Assembly (NCBI GenBank): GCA_965237775.1
Contig: OZ250155.1
Location: 4,960,001 to 5,024,000 of the forward strand
Source: CATOSP01 sp965237775
GTDB lineage: Bacteria; Chloroflexota; Dehalococcoidia; Lucifugimonadales; UBA3495
DNA: 64,000 bases
Direction of reading: 5' to 3'
The position numbers and the translations under genes are program-made. Under the pieces are notes generated by a model. It saw nothing but the letters and a program-made list of their open reading frames with translations, was not told the DNA's origin and ran no database searches. This document shows, piece after piece, positions 1 to 9,143 of this stretch (position 1 is the stretch's first letter; each line of letters begins with the position of its first letter).

Positions 1-1
1 G

Positions 2-1237
2 GTCACTCGCTATCATCCCAGCACCCTCCTCCCAGGCGGAGTGCCCACTCTCGGACAGGCTAGCTGGATGTACAGCATGGTCAACACCGAGAGGCCCTTG
101 GAAGAGAAGATGGCCCTCTTCTGGCACCACGTTTTCGCCACCGGCAATTCCAAGGTGGACAACTGCGACCAGTTGTTGGAGCAGCTAGACATGCTCCGCG
201 AGAATGGCCTCGGAAACTACCGGGACATGCTCATTAAGCTGTCCAAGAACCCGGCCATGATCTACTGGCTGGACAACAACGAGAACCACCGTGACGCCGT
301 CAACGAGAACTGGGGACGTGAGCTTCTGGAGCTCTTCTCCATGGGCGTCAGCAACTACACCGAGGTGGACGTACGGGAAGCCTCCCGCGCCTTCACCGGC
401 TGGACCATCACGCCGAAGATCCCTCGCCTGCCCTATGGCCGCTTCCCATGGCGGTTCGAGTTCAAGGAAGAGGACCACGACGACGGCGAGAAGACCTTCT
501 TGGGCCACTCCGGCAAACTCAACGGTGAGGACATCATCGACATCATCGTGAACGAGCCGGCCACCGCCCGCTTCATCTGCCGCCACCTGTACAACTTCTT
601 CGTGGCCGATGAGGTCCAGGTTCCTGCGTGGACCATTGAGCCCGCCCGCGACGAAGAGGCCCTGGACATGATGTGCACCGCGTTCGAAGAGTCCGGTTAC
701 GAGATGAAGGCCGTTCTCAACCTCATGTTCAACTCCGAGTTCTTCAAGAACTCCCGATTTGCCAAGATCAAGAGCCCCGCTGAAGTCGTCGCCAGCACCC
801 TGCGCCTGGCCGGGTCATGGGACCTACCCAAGCCCGGAATCAGGGACATCGGCTTACAGCCCGGGTACATGGGTCAGTCGATTCTCGATCCCCCCAGCGT
901 TGAGGGTTGGTACACTGGCCGCGAGTGGATCAACAGCGGTTCCCTCCTGGCCCGGATTAACTTTGTGGCCGACCACGTGGCCGACACGAACCTGCCCGGC
1001 GTGCAGAACATCATCACCGGCATGAAGTCTGATGGTATCTCCACCCCCGAGCAGCTTCTCGAGGCTTCCCTGGAGCACATGGGGTACCTTGAGATCAGCG
1101 ACGAGACCCGCCAACAGCTTTTGGACCACGCCAAGAGCGGCGGCAACATGGACTGGATGAACGAGGAAGCCTCCGGCGTCCGCGTCGGTGAGATGCTGGC
1201 CCTGGTCGGCGCGACCACCGAGTACCAGTTCGGCTAG
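2..1237 (+). CDS. DUF1800 family protein, 5' end outside the window
   Basis: The reading frame is open to the left edge, so the true start lies outside; the GTG at 41 is only the first internal start codon. About 412 residues are visible, and the family is usually 450-600. Recognisable DUF1800 features are the WHHVF segment near the start, the ENWGRELLELFSMG segment and the C-terminal PPSVEGW block. The function is unknown. DUF1800 genes are almost always paired with a DUF1501 gene, as here, and are thought to act in export or surface assembly. The DUF1501 gene follows on the same strand after a 215-bp repeat-filled gap. Confidence 0.88.
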   Translation, partial: VTRYHPSTLLPGGVPTLGQASWMYSMVNTERPLEEKMALFWHHVFATGNSKVDNCDQLLEQLDMLRENGLGNYRDMLIKLSKNPAMIYWLDNNENHRDAVNENWGRELLELFSMGVSNYTEVDVREASRAFTGWTITPKIPRLPYGRFPWRFEFKEEDHDDGEKTFLGHSGKLNGEDIIDIIVNEPATARFICRHLYNFFVADEVQVPAWTIEPARDEEALDMMCTAFEESGYEMKAVLNLMFNSEFFKNSRFAKIKSPAEVVASTLRLAGSWDLPKPGIRDIGLQPGYMGQSILDPPSVEGWYTGREWINSGSLLARINFVADHVADTNLPGVQNIITGMKSDGISTPEQLLEASLEHMGYLEISDETRQQLLDHAKSGGNMDWMNEEASGVRVGEMLALVGATTEYQFG

Positions 1238-1257
1238 ACATTCGCCACGCTAAGGAC

Positions 1258-1411
1258 GGCCCTTCGACTTCGGCTCAGGGTGAGCGGGTGGAAATTCCCC
1301 GCCCATCCTGAGCAGAAGCCAAACAGGGACATCCTGGGCCAGACCCAATCCCGCTCATCCTGAGCCAGAGGCAAACCCCCGCTCATCCTGAGCGGAGCGC
1401 AGCGGAGTCGA
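1258..1411. repeat. Cluster of intergenic REP-like repeats (CTTCGAC/GCTCAGGATGAGCGG type)
   Basis: The gap between the DUF1800 and DUF1501 genes is filled by several diverged copies, in both orientations, of a short repeat built from CCTTCGACT and GCTCATCCTGAGCGGA. Opposite-facing copies could fold into hairpins. Related units occur at 33606-33650 and inside a transposase gene at about 20977-21001, so this is a dispersed family. Confidence 0.7.
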
Positions 1412-1452
1412 AGGACCCGCTAACTAGAGCAATCCTTAAAGGAGTTTAGAGC

Positions 1453-2580
1453 ATGACCTCTACGAAGAAAGACCCAGTCATCGTAGTCTTGCAGCTCACC
1501 GGCGGCAACGACTACTTCAACACCGTCATTCCCTACAACGACCCTCTCTACTACGACAACCGTCCCGCCGTTCAGTACCGGCAAGAAGACATCATCAAGG
1601 TCGACGACCAACTCGGCTTCGCGCCCACCATGGGCCCCATCAAGGAGCTTTACGACCAGGGTAAGGTCGCCGTTCTCCACGGCATAGGCTACGCCGACTC
1701 CCCCAGGTCCCACTTCCGCTCCATGGACATCTGGCACACCTGCGAGCCGGACAAGGTCGGCACCGAGGGTTGGGCCGGCAGGCTCGCCCGCGAGCTGGAC
1801 CCCAACAAGGAGAACGTTCTCTCCGCCATCAACTTCGGCCATGGCCTCCCACGCGCCCTGGTGGTCCCCGGTGTCCCCGTAGCCGCCATCGCCGATCTCG
1901 AGACCTACGGCGTCCTCACCGGCATCAGTGACGAGTCCCAGCGCCTAAAGGCCCTGGACCTCTTCGCGCGCATGTACTCCCCCGCCGTCGGTTCCGGCAT
2001 GGTCACCGACTATCTCCGCTCCACCGGCATGGAAGCCATGACCGGCGCGGACATCGTCAAAGTAGCCCCTGAGATGTATTCCTCCAGCGTCGAGTACCCC
2101 AATTCCCCCATCTCCGCTCACCTGAAGGACATCGCTCAGGTCTACTTGGCCGACCTGGGCACCCGCATCTTCTACACCCAGCACGGCTCCTTCGACACCC
2201 ACGCCGGCGAGGCTGGCGCGCATCCCACCCTGTGGAAGGACGTCTCAGAGGGCATCTCCGCCTTCTTCGAAGACCTCCACGCCCACGGCCAGGGTGACAA
2301 CGTACTGATGTACCTCTTCACCGAGTTCGGACGCCGCGTCCACGACAACGGATCGGGCACCGACCACGGCGCGGCCGGCGCGGCCTTCGCCATCGGCGAC
2401 CCCGTCAAGGGCGGCATGTACGGCCGGTACCCCTCGGCCAAGGCCGAGGACCTGGAACAGGGCGACCTGGTACCCAACTACGACTTCCGCGGCGGCTACA
2501 CCACCATCCTGGAAGACTGGTTCGGCCTCGACGCCAAGCCCATCGTCAACGGCTCTTTTGAGAAGCACCACTTCCTCTAG
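1453..2580 (+). CDS. DUF1501 family protein
   Basis: A 375-residue protein of the DUF1501 family (sulfatase/alkaline-phosphatase-like fold). The N-terminal LTGGNDYFNTVIPY matches the family's GGND-NTVIPY signature, followed by HGIGYADSPRSHFRS, and later HGSFDTHAGE, TEFGRR and GTDHGAAG. The last three carry His and Asp residues that bind metal in related folds. Many DUF1501 proteins begin with a Tat signal, but none is visible here. The ATG follows AAAGGAG with normal spacing. It probably works with the upstream DUF1800 protein; the substrate is unknown. Confidence 0.88.
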   Translation: MTSTKKDPVIVVLQLTGGNDYFNTVIPYNDPLYYDNRPAVQYRQEDIIKVDDQLGFAPTMGPIKELYDQGKVAVLHGIGYADSPRSHFRSMDIWHTCEPDKVGTEGWAGRLARELDPNKENVLSAINFGHGLPRALVVPGVPVAAIADLETYGVLTGISDESQRLKALDLFARMYSPAVGSGMVTDYLRSTGMEAMTGADIVKVAPEMYSSSVEYPNSPISAHLKDIAQVYLADLGTRIFYTQHGSFDTHAGEAGAHPTLWKDVSEGISAFFEDLHAHGQGDNVLMYLFTEFGRRVHDNGSGTDHGAAGAAFAIGDPVKGGMYGRYPSAKAEDLEQGDLVPNYDFRGGYTTILEDWFGLDAKPIVNGSFEKHHFL

Positions 2581-2704
2581 GCCAAGACGATAACCGGCGC
2601 ATGAGTGCCGCCGGTGAATACAGGTGACTTCGGGGCCGGAGGGAATGGCCCAGCTGGTCTAAACCACCGGCCCCCGGGTCTACTCGAACGCAGGAGGATT
2701 GAGT

Positions 2705-3733
2705 ATGGCGCTGGAAACAGTGGCCGGCGGTCGTGCCTGGATTTATAGCCATCACCTGGGCCGCGGCTCTGCGGCGGGGATGGGATTCAGCACACCCGTC
2801 GGTGTGATTCCCGCCAAGGACGGCGTTCTCTACGTCGCCAACCGCGGGTCGGACACCAACCCCAACCAGCGGATTTCCAAGGTCACCGTCAACCACGAGT
2901 TCATCACTGAATTCGGCAAGACGGGACCCACCTACGGCTCCACTGAAGAGCCTCACTTCGCCTTCCTTACGTCCATCGCCATGGACAAGGACGAGAACAT
3001 TTACGCCGCCGATGAGTGGAAGAACCTCATTTCCGTCTTCGACTCCGAGGGCAATCTGCTCAGGACTTGGGGCGAAGCGGGAGACGGCGAAGGCCAGCTA
3101 AACGGTCCCTCCGGTTGCAGCATCGATACCGACGGCAACCTCTGGATCGTCAACAGCCTCAACAGCCGTGTCCAAAAATTCTCCTCAGAAGGACAATTCG
3201 TCAGCGGCTTCGGCATCAAGGGCGAAGATGAGGGCGAACTGGACATGCCCTGGGGGATGACCATCGACAACAACGGAGACATATACGTTGCCGACTGGAA
3301 CAACCACCGGGTCCAGAAGTTCAACACCAACGGCGACGTGTTGGCCGTATTCGGTTACGGCGGCACCGGCCCCGGCTCCCTGCGCCACCCCACCGGCGTG
3401 GCCGTTGACGGGGAAGGGGACGTTTACGTTGTGGACTGGATGAACGAGCGCGTGGTGATCTACAACTCCGACGCCCGCCCCTTGACTTACCTCAAGGGCG
3501 ACGCTATTGACGTATCACCGTGGGCCCAGATGTCCATCGACGCAAACCCGGACATGCAGCGCCGCCGCCGCCAGGTCTATGACCTGGAGGACCAGCAGCG
3601 CCCGTTCCGGATGCCCGTGGCCTGCGCTTTCGACCAGGAGACCAGCAGGCTGATAGTCTGCGACTCCCAGCGCAACCGCTTGCAGATCTATGAGAAGGAC
3701 ATGAATTACGCGGACCCACAGTTCAACCTCTAG
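2705..3733 (+). CDS. NHL-repeat beta-propeller protein
   Basis: About 342 residues with repeated NHL blades, for example IAMDKDENIYAADEW, SIDTDGNLWIVNS, MTIDNNGDIYVADWNNHRVQKF and GVAVDGEGDVYVVDW. The pattern predicts a six-bladed propeller used for binding or as a peptidyl-glycine lyase-like scaffold. The ATG at 2705 is chosen over the TTG at 2699 because AGGAGG at 2692-2697 sits 7 nt before it. No signal peptide is seen. It lies 124 bp after the DUF1501 gene on the same strand and ends in a strong terminator, so it closes the cluster. The ligand cannot be told from sequence. Confidence 0.85.
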   Translation: MALETVAGGRAWIYSHHLGRGSAAGMGFSTPVGVIPAKDGVLYVANRGSDTNPNQRISKVTVNHEFITEFGKTGPTYGSTEEPHFAFLTSIAMDKDENIYAADEWKNLISVFDSEGNLLRTWGEAGDGEGQLNGPSGCSIDTDGNLWIVNSLNSRVQKFSSEGQFVSGFGIKGEDEGELDMPWGMTIDNNGDIYVADWNNHRVQKFNTNGDVLAVFGYGGTGPGSLRHPTGVAVDGEGDVYVVDWMNERVVIYNSDARPLTYLKGDAIDVSPWAQMSIDANPDMQRRRRQVYDLEDQQRPFRMPVACAFDQETSRLIVCDSQRNRLQIYEKDMNYADPQFNL

Positions 3734-3763
3734 GTCTGTACCGGCATAGCAGCCAGGTTTTTG

Positions 3764-3799
3764 ACCGGCGCTCAGCTAGCTGAGCGCCGGTCTCTTTTT
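3764..3799 (+). terminator. Rho-independent terminator after the NHL gene
   Basis: A perfect 12-bp stem (ACCGGCGCTCAG / CTGAGCGCCGGT) with a four-base CTAG loop is followed by TCTCTTTTTG. It lies 30 bp after the NHL stop codon and just before the convergent enolase-superfamily gene. Confidence 0.9.
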
Positions 3800-3801
3800 G
3801 T

Positions 3802-4890
3802 CTACTGGACCCGGTAGCGTTCGCACGCTTCTTCGTCCAACTCCACTCCCAACCCCGGCTCTTGGGGAGCCAGTAGGTGTCCGTCTTCCAGCGTCAAGCT
3901 GGACTTGAAGATCGGCACGGACCTGGGCATGTATTCAACCAGATGCCCGTTGGGAATCGCCGATAGCAAGTGGACATGGACTTCCGGGATGACGTGGCCC
4001 GCGACGGGAATTCCTCGGGCCTCGGCCAGAGCCGCCACCTTCATCCACGGCGTAATCCCTCCCACACGGGCCAGGTCTATGATTGCGATGTCCACCGCCC
4101 CCGCCTCGAAGGTCTTCTGAAATGGGTCGATCCCGAACAGGTTTTCACCGGCCGCTATCGGGACGTCCAACACCTGCTTTAGATGCGCCAACCCGGCAAG
4201 GTCCTGTGCTGAGACCGGGTCTTCCAGCCAAACGATGCCCGCCTCCTGGAGCGCGCGGCCGGACGCCACCGCCTGCGCGGAAGACCAACTTTGCGTAGCG
4301 TCAACCATTACCCGCACATCCGGGCCAACCGCCTCTTGCACCGCCCGGAACCTTGCCACCTCTCCCTCCGGCCGAGCCTCGTGACCTAACCGGAGCTTCA
4401 CCATGTCGTATCCTTCGGATACATGCTTCTGTGCCGATTCCGCCAGTTGGTCCAGGGGCAGGCTGTACCAAAGGCCGTCGCTGGCGTAGGCGCGGATGCG
4501 GTCGTTATATCCGCCCAACAAGCGGTAGAGAGGCTGCCCCAAAATCTTACCCGCCGCGTCCCACATGGCAATGTCCAGACAGCAGAGGGCGACGTTCAGC
4601 ATCCCGCCGGGGCCTATCCATCCACCGGCGCGAGACAGTCTGGCTCTGGCCGCCTCGGTCTCCAAAACGTTCATCCCCACAAGGTGCTGTCCCAGTTCCT
4701 CGACGCCGTGGGCAACCGTCTTCACCATGTTGCCTCTGGTGGCCACCGCGTACCCGATTCCCTGAACGCCATCAACCGTGGTCACACGCGCTAAGACATG
4801 ATAGTTATGGCTAACCGCGTTCCCGGCAGCCGAATACTCCAATGCTACCGGAGTCTCCAAGACCTCTACGTTTACCCGCTCTATCTTCAT
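3802..4890 (-). CDS. Mandelate racemase/muconate lactonizing enzyme family protein
   Basis: An enolase-superfamily enzyme of 362 residues. Acid-sugar dehydratases, racemases and cycloisomerases of this superfamily abstract a proton alpha to a carboxylate with Mg2+. Seen: an N-terminal capping domain; MVKLRLGH (a Lys-x-Arg block in the usual catalytic-base region); metal ligands in MVDATQSW, VWLEDPV and AAGENLFG; and a C-terminal VAGHVIPEVHVHL block with the second general-base region. The start is set at 4890 because the family N-terminus is MKIERVNVEV. The substrate is not predictable. It is convergent with the NHL gene. Expanded paralogues of this family are reported in SAR202 Chloroflexi. 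Confidence 0.88.
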   Translation of the reverse strand: MKIERVNVEVLETPVALEYSAAGNAVSHNYHVLARVTTVDGVQGIGYAVATRGNMVKTVAHGVEELGQHLVGMNVLETEAARARLSRAGGWIGPGGMLNVALCCLDIAMWDAAGKILGQPLYRLLGGYNDRIRAYASDGLWYSLPLDQLAESAQKHVSEGYDMVKLRLGHEARPEGEVARFRAVQEAVGPDVRVMVDATQSWSSAQAVASGRALQEAGIVWLEDPVSAQDLAGLAHLKQVLDVPIAAGENLFGIDPFQKTFEAGAVDIAIIDLARVGGITPWMKVAALAEARGIPVAGHVIPEVHVHLLSAIPNGHLVEYMPRSVPIFKSSLTLEDGHLLAPQEPGLGVELDEEACERYRVQ

Positions 4891-5028
4891 GGCGTCCCTC
4901 TGTGGTTTCGTCCGGCAATTTCTCTGGATTATACACTCGGCCTCCTGATGGCATACCATCGCCGTGCGGTTGGGGAGTATGCTATCATCGTGGCAGCACA
5001 CCCCTTCGGCGTCACCGAGAGGCCAACG

Positions 5029-5927
5029 ATGACCACGATGCTCCCCTATAATAAACAAGGCGAGATCGACTTCGAAGGCCTTTGCTTCGATCCTGACGAT
5101 CCCCCTCCCCTGCCCGACGCCATGTTCCAGGACGAAATCCTTCAGGAAATGATGCACATTCTTTCCGGTCGCTACACCGGGATGGGGAGACGCCCGGATG
5201 TGTTCCTCAGCAGCAACACCATCCTATGCTACGACCGCAACGACTTAAATGTCCGCGTTTCCCCGACTGTTACCTAGCATTTGGTGTCGACAAGCTCGCG
5301 ATCCGGCGCCGGCGGTTATACCTTCCCTGGGAGGTGGGAAAGCCGCCGGACCTGGCGATTGAGCTAGCCTCGGTTACTACCGCGCGGCATGACGTAACGG
5401 GGAAACGTCGAATCTACGCCGAGATAGGGATCTCCGAATACTGGCGGTTTGACCCGACTGGCGGCGACTTCTACGGGGAACCCTTGGCGGGGGACCGGTT
5501 GGTCGACGGCATATATCAACCTTTCGAACTGACCACCGAGCCCGACGGAGTGCTCAAGGGCTACAGCCCTTTGCTGGATATATGCCTTTGTTGGGCTGAC
5601 GAGTGGCTCTATTTCTACGTCCCGGCCACGGGGGAATATATCAGAAACCTGCCGGAAGAGATTGCAGCGCGAGAAGCTGCGGAAGCCAAAGCGGACCAGG
5701 AACGCGCGGCGCGAGAGGCTGCCGAAGCCATAATCGCCCAGGAACGCGTGGCGCGAGAAGCTGCCGAAGCCATAATCGCCCAGGAACGCGTGGCGCGAGA
5801 AGCTGCCGAAGCCATAATCGCCCAGGAACGCTCCACGCTATCTCAAGAGCGCGCAGCTCGGGAAGCTGCTGAGGTCAGACTATTGGCGCTAGAAGAAGAA
5901 CTGCGCCGCCTGCGGGAGGCTACGTAG
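5029..5927 (+). pseudogene. Uma2-family endonuclease-like gene, frameshifted, with coiled-coil tail
   Basis: The first part (ATG at 5029, with GAGAGG upstream) reads in one frame through VFLSSNTILCYDRND to VRVSP and then stops at about 5276. The family sequence resumes in the next frame as DCYLAFGVDK and GKPPDLAIELASVTT, with the Uma2 PD-(D/E)XK core and KRRIYAEIGISEYW. One C missing from the C run at about 5262-5266 explains the shift. The C-terminus is an Ala/Glu-rich coiled coil. Without the frameshift the protein would be about 300 residues. It may be a real pseudogene or a sequencing error in a homopolymer. Confidence 0.75.
5709..5831 (+). repeat. Three tandem 42-bp repeats coding a coiled coil
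   Basis: Three near-identical 42-bp units start at 5709, 5751 and 5793. Each codes a 14-residue AREAAEAIIAQERV-like unit, and the third is followed by a divergent copy. The period of 14 residues is a multiple of seven, which keeps the coiled-coil register. Confidence 0.9.
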
Positions 5928-5954
5928 CGGCCTGCTCCCAGCGGTCTCTAGATT

Positions 5955-6770
5955 ATGCTGCTCTGCATAGACATCGGGAACACGGCGGTCACACTGGGAG
6001 TGTTCGACGGCGCAAATCTGAGCACCACCCTCCGGGTGGCCACTGACTCGCGCCGCCTGGCCGACGAATACGGCGTGCTTCTCACCAATCTGTTCCACCT
6101 CAAAGGCATCGAGCCAGACCAGGTAACTGCCGCCTGTGTTTGCAGCGTCGTGCCACCCCTGACGGTGGTCTTCGAGGAAGTCTGTACTTCCTTCTTCGGA
6201 GTTACCCCCGTGGTTGTGCACGTGGGTACCCGGACCGGCCTCAGGATCCTTTACGACAGCCCCAGGGACGTCGGAGCGGACCGAATCGTCGACGCCGTGG
6301 CGGCCATCGAGCTTTACGGCGCGCCCGCCATTGTGGTTGATATCGGCACCGCCACGGTGTTCGACGCCGTGAACCGCGAGGGAGAATACCTGGGAGGCGC
6401 AATAGCTCCGGGGATCAGCCTTGCCGCCGACGCACTGTTCCTAAACACATCCCAGCTCCGGCGGGTGGAATTACTTGCCCCCCCAAAGGCCATCGGCCAA
6501 AATACCACCACCGCCCTCCAGTCCGGCCTAGTCCTTGGGTACGCCGGCCTGGTTACCAGCATGGTAGAGCGCTTTAAACAAGAGCTCGGCCGAGACGCGA
6601 AAGTGATTGGGACAGGGGGACAAATCGGGATCATCGCCAGAGAGACCGACATTTTCCACGCCATCAACCCTGACCTCACCCTGGTCGGCCTGCGCCTGAT
6701 CTACGATATGAACCAGGAGCGCCCCGGAACGTCCGCATCACAGACACCCAGTCCCGTCAGGACAGAGTAG
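5955..6770 (+). CDS. coaX: Type III pantothenate kinase
   Basis: A 271-residue CoaX, the first enzyme of coenzyme A synthesis, which phosphorylates pantothenate with ATP. The ASKHA-fold motifs are clear: DIGNTAVTLGVF at the N-terminus, DVGADRIVDAVAA in the middle, VVDIGTATVFDAV (phosphate 2) and GTGGQ near the C-terminus. Length is normal (about 255-270). It is followed 9 bp later by coaBC, so two steps of CoA synthesis are almost certainly co-transcribed. Confidence 0.95.
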   Translation: MLLCIDIGNTAVTLGVFDGANLSTTLRVATDSRRLADEYGVLLTNLFHLKGIEPDQVTAACVCSVVPPLTVVFEEVCTSFFGVTPVVVHVGTRTGLRILYDSPRDVGADRIVDAVAAIELYGAPAIVVDIGTATVFDAVNREGEYLGGAIAPGISLAADALFLNTSQLRRVELLAPPKAIGQNTTTALQSGLVLGYAGLVTSMVERFKQELGRDAKVIGTGGQIGIIARETDIFHAINPDLTLVGLRLIYDMNQERPGTSASQTPSPVRTE

Positions 6771-6779
6771 GAGGGACCG

Positions 6780-7976
6780 ATGCCCGGTCCACTAGAAGGC
6801 AAGCACGTAGTCCTAGGCGTCACCGGGAGCATCGCCTGCTACAAAGCCATCGATCTGGCCAGCAAGCTAACTCAGGCGGGAGCCCTGGTCGACACGGTAA
6901 TGAGTTATGGGGCCACCCAGTTCGTCACTCCCTTGGCGTTCAGGAGCATCACCCACCGGGCCGTCATTACCGACACCTATGACGCAAACTCCCAATTCAG
7001 CATCGAGCACGTGGCCCTCGCGCACCAAGCCGACGTGGTGGTCATCGCCCCCGCCACCGCCCACTGTATCGCCAAATTGGCCCAGGGGTTGGCCGACGAC
7101 CCACTGACTACCACCATCATAGCCACCACCGCGCCCGTGATGGTTGCCCCTGCAATGGACGCCAACATGTTCGACAACCCCGCCACCCAGGAGAACGTGG
7201 CAACCCTCAAGCGCAGAGGCGTGGTGTTCGCAGGTCCGGCTCCCGGACGTTTGGCCTCTGGGTTGATGGGAATGGGAAGGTTGCTGGAGACGCCCGAACT
7301 GCTGGGCTATATCTCCTACACCCTGGGCAAGGACGCCGACCTCAAGGGCCGGAAGATCGTGGTCAGCGCAGGGGGCACCATGGAACCCATCGACCCCGTG
7401 CGCGTGATTACCAACCACTCTTCGGGCAAGATGGGCTACGCCATTGCAGAGGCCGCCAGGGACAGGGGAGCCGACGTTGTCCTGGTCGCCGCATCCACCG
7501 CCCTTCCCGACCCGCCCTTGGTCAACGTAGTGCGGGTCCAGACGGCCCAGCACATGTGCGACGAGGTCTTGCGGCAGGTGCGGAATGCGGACGCCCTGAT
7601 AATGGCGGCCGCAGTAGCCGACTACCGGCCGGCCACAGAGGCCGACCAAAAGATAAAGAAGTCGGCGGACGAGTTGACCATAGAGTTGGCCAAGACCACC
7701 GACATCCTTGAAGCGGCCAGGGGCAATTTCGTTAAGGTTGGATTCGCCGCGGAAACTCAGGACCTAATTCGCAACGCCAGGGATAAGGTTACCCGAAAAG
7801 ACCTGGACCTAATCGTCGCAAACGACCTGACAGATCCGGAGGCCGGGTTCGGCGTGGATACCAACAAGGTCACCTTCATCGACAGAGACCTGAAGGTCGA
7901 GGAGTTGCCGGTGATGACCAAATACGAGGTCAGCCAACGAATCCTCGACCGGGTTGTGAAGCTGTTTCCCGCCTGA
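6780..7976 (+). CDS. coaBC: Bifunctional phosphopantothenoylcysteine decarboxylase/phosphopantothenate-cysteine ligase
   Basis: A 398-residue fusion. The N-terminal CoaC flavoprotein (about residues 1-180) shows GVTGSIACYKAIDL, the APAMDANMF block (PAMN-like) and GLMGMGRLLE. The C-terminal CoaB ligase shows VSAGGTMEPIDPVRVITN followed by SSGKMGYAIA, then VGFAAET. It makes 4'-phosphopantetheine from 4'-phosphopantothenate and cysteine. The flexible-loop position often occupied by Cys in CoaC is Ser here (LASGLMG); family members vary at this place. GGAGGG precedes the ATG. It lies in an operon with coaX. Confidence 0.95.
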   Translation: MPGPLEGKHVVLGVTGSIACYKAIDLASKLTQAGALVDTVMSYGATQFVTPLAFRSITHRAVITDTYDANSQFSIEHVALAHQADVVVIAPATAHCIAKLAQGLADDPLTTTIIATTAPVMVAPAMDANMFDNPATQENVATLKRRGVVFAGPAPGRLASGLMGMGRLLETPELLGYISYTLGKDADLKGRKIVVSAGGTMEPIDPVRVITNHSSGKMGYAIAEAARDRGADVVLVAASTALPDPPLVNVVRVQTAQHMCDEVLRQVRNADALIMAAAVADYRPATEADQKIKKSADELTIELAKTTDILEAARGNFVKVGFAAETQDLIRNARDKVTRKDLDLIVANDLTDPEAGFGVDTNKVTFIDRDLKVEELPVMTKYEVSQRILDRVVKLFPA

Positions 7977-7993
7977 GGAGACCTTTGAATAAT

Positions 7994-8030
7994 CCCCTCT
8001 CCCGGAGGGAGAGGGTTAGGGTGAGGGCGT
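7994..8030. repeat. Intergenic palindromic repeat (CCCTCTCCC...GAGAGGGTTAGGGTGAGGG type)
   Basis: CCCCTCTCCCGGAGGGAGAGGG forms a short hairpin and is followed by TTAGGGTGAGGG. The same family appears at 22043-22160 and 33749-33783. It lies between coaBC and the convergent oxidoreductase gene. Confidence 0.7.
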
Positions 8031-8115
8031 CCTCCGTATCTGAGCGCACTCTGGATTCTCGCTTTCGCAGGAGTCGCGGAAGGTTACGCTAAGGTCTCCC
8101 TGAGCGATTGTCGAG

Positions 8116-8982
8116 TTAACCGGAAACAGCGTCCTTGAACCGCCGAATGGCGTCAATATGTTGGTCCGGCCCCTCCAGCCCCGCGCGCATGGTATTCACC
8201 GACAGGTGAGTCGCGCCTATTTCCTCCCATGCGGCTGCGGCCTTGCCCCAGGAGTCCGCGTCTCCGCCCGCAATGCTGATCCTGCCCTCGATGCCGATGG
8301 ACATCGGGTCCCTACCGGCAGCCTCGGCGTGTTGGCGCATCAGGGCGATCTTCTCCTGGCCCTCGCTATCAGGTTGGAACTGGGGGAACCAACCGTCACC
8401 CATTCGCCCAATCCTGCGGATAACCCGTTCGTGTCCTCCGCCAAACCAGATGGGTATGGGACGTTGCACTGGCAGGGGGTTGATCCCCGCATGAGTTACC
8501 CGGTGATAACGGCCCTCGAAATCGACGACCTCGTTGGTCCACAGTTCTCTAAGCAGCCGTACCTGCTCCACGCTGCGGCGTCCCCGGTTTGCGAAGTCCT
8601 CGCCCAGGGCCTCGTATTCCACGTGGTTCCAGCCGATTCCGACTCCCAAGCGTAGCCGCCCGCCGGTTAACAGGTCTACTTCAGCCGCCTGTTTGGCAAC
8701 TAGGGCTGTCTGCCGCTGCCCCAAAATCAGGACTTCGGTGGTGAACTTGATCTTCTCTGTGACGGCGGCGAGGTAGCCGAATAGCACAAAAGGTTCATGA
8801 AACATGTCCGTCGACCGGTACGGCCGCTCCCAGTTGGGATGTTTGCTGGCGTCGGCCCCCAATACGTGGTCGAACACCGGCATGTCCTCGTAACCCATCG
8901 CCTCGGCGGCCTGGGTAAAGTCGCGGACACCGACCGGGTCGGACCCTATCTCTGTCTGCGGGAAAATGGCTCCAAGCTGCAT
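8116..8982 (-). CDS. LLM-class F420-dependent oxidoreductase
   Basis: A luciferase-like monooxygenase fold protein of 288 residues starting MQLGAIFPQTEIGSD. Typical blocks are VFDHVLG, KFTTEVLILGQRQ, LLTGGRLRLGVGIGW, PIPIWFGGG and RIGRMGDGWFPQ. The family uses reduced F420 or FMN to oxidise or reduce small organics. The start at 8982 is chosen over an upstream start at 9057 because GGAGGAG precedes it and the family N-terminus matches. The substrate is unknown. Divergent from the following propeller gene. Confidence 0.87.
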   Translation of the reverse strand: MQLGAIFPQTEIGSDPVGVRDFTQAAEAMGYEDMPVFDHVLGADASKHPNWERPYRSTDMFHEPFVLFGYLAAVTEKIKFTTEVLILGQRQTALVAKQAAEVDLLTGGRLRLGVGIGWNHVEYEALGEDFANRGRRSVEQVRLLRELWTNEVVDFEGRYHRVTHAGINPLPVQRPIPIWFGGGHERVIRRIGRMGDGWFPQFQPDSEGQEKIALMRQHAEAAGRDPMSIGIEGRISIAGGDADSWGKAAAAWEEIGATHLSVNTMRAGLEGPDQHIDAIRRFKDAVSG

Positions 8983-9143
8983 AACTATCTCCTCCTCGGA
9001 ATGTTGGACCCTCTCAAAAAGCAAGACAAGTATCCCGGCTCGTGCTTCCCCCGTCAACTCCGGACGGTGGACAACTCAGCGCCGCCGACGTAGTATTTTC
9101 CCATCAATTCGCGAATCCCACCCAGGGGCAGGGAGACGTCCAA

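Noticed and set aside
5709..5831. CRISPR-like repeats
   Set aside because: The 42-bp repeats are contiguous, have no spacers, and code a coiled coil in frame.
6867..7649. Long ORF (260 codons) antisense to coaBC
   Set aside because: A His/Gly-rich shadow frame of a strongly recognisable gene.
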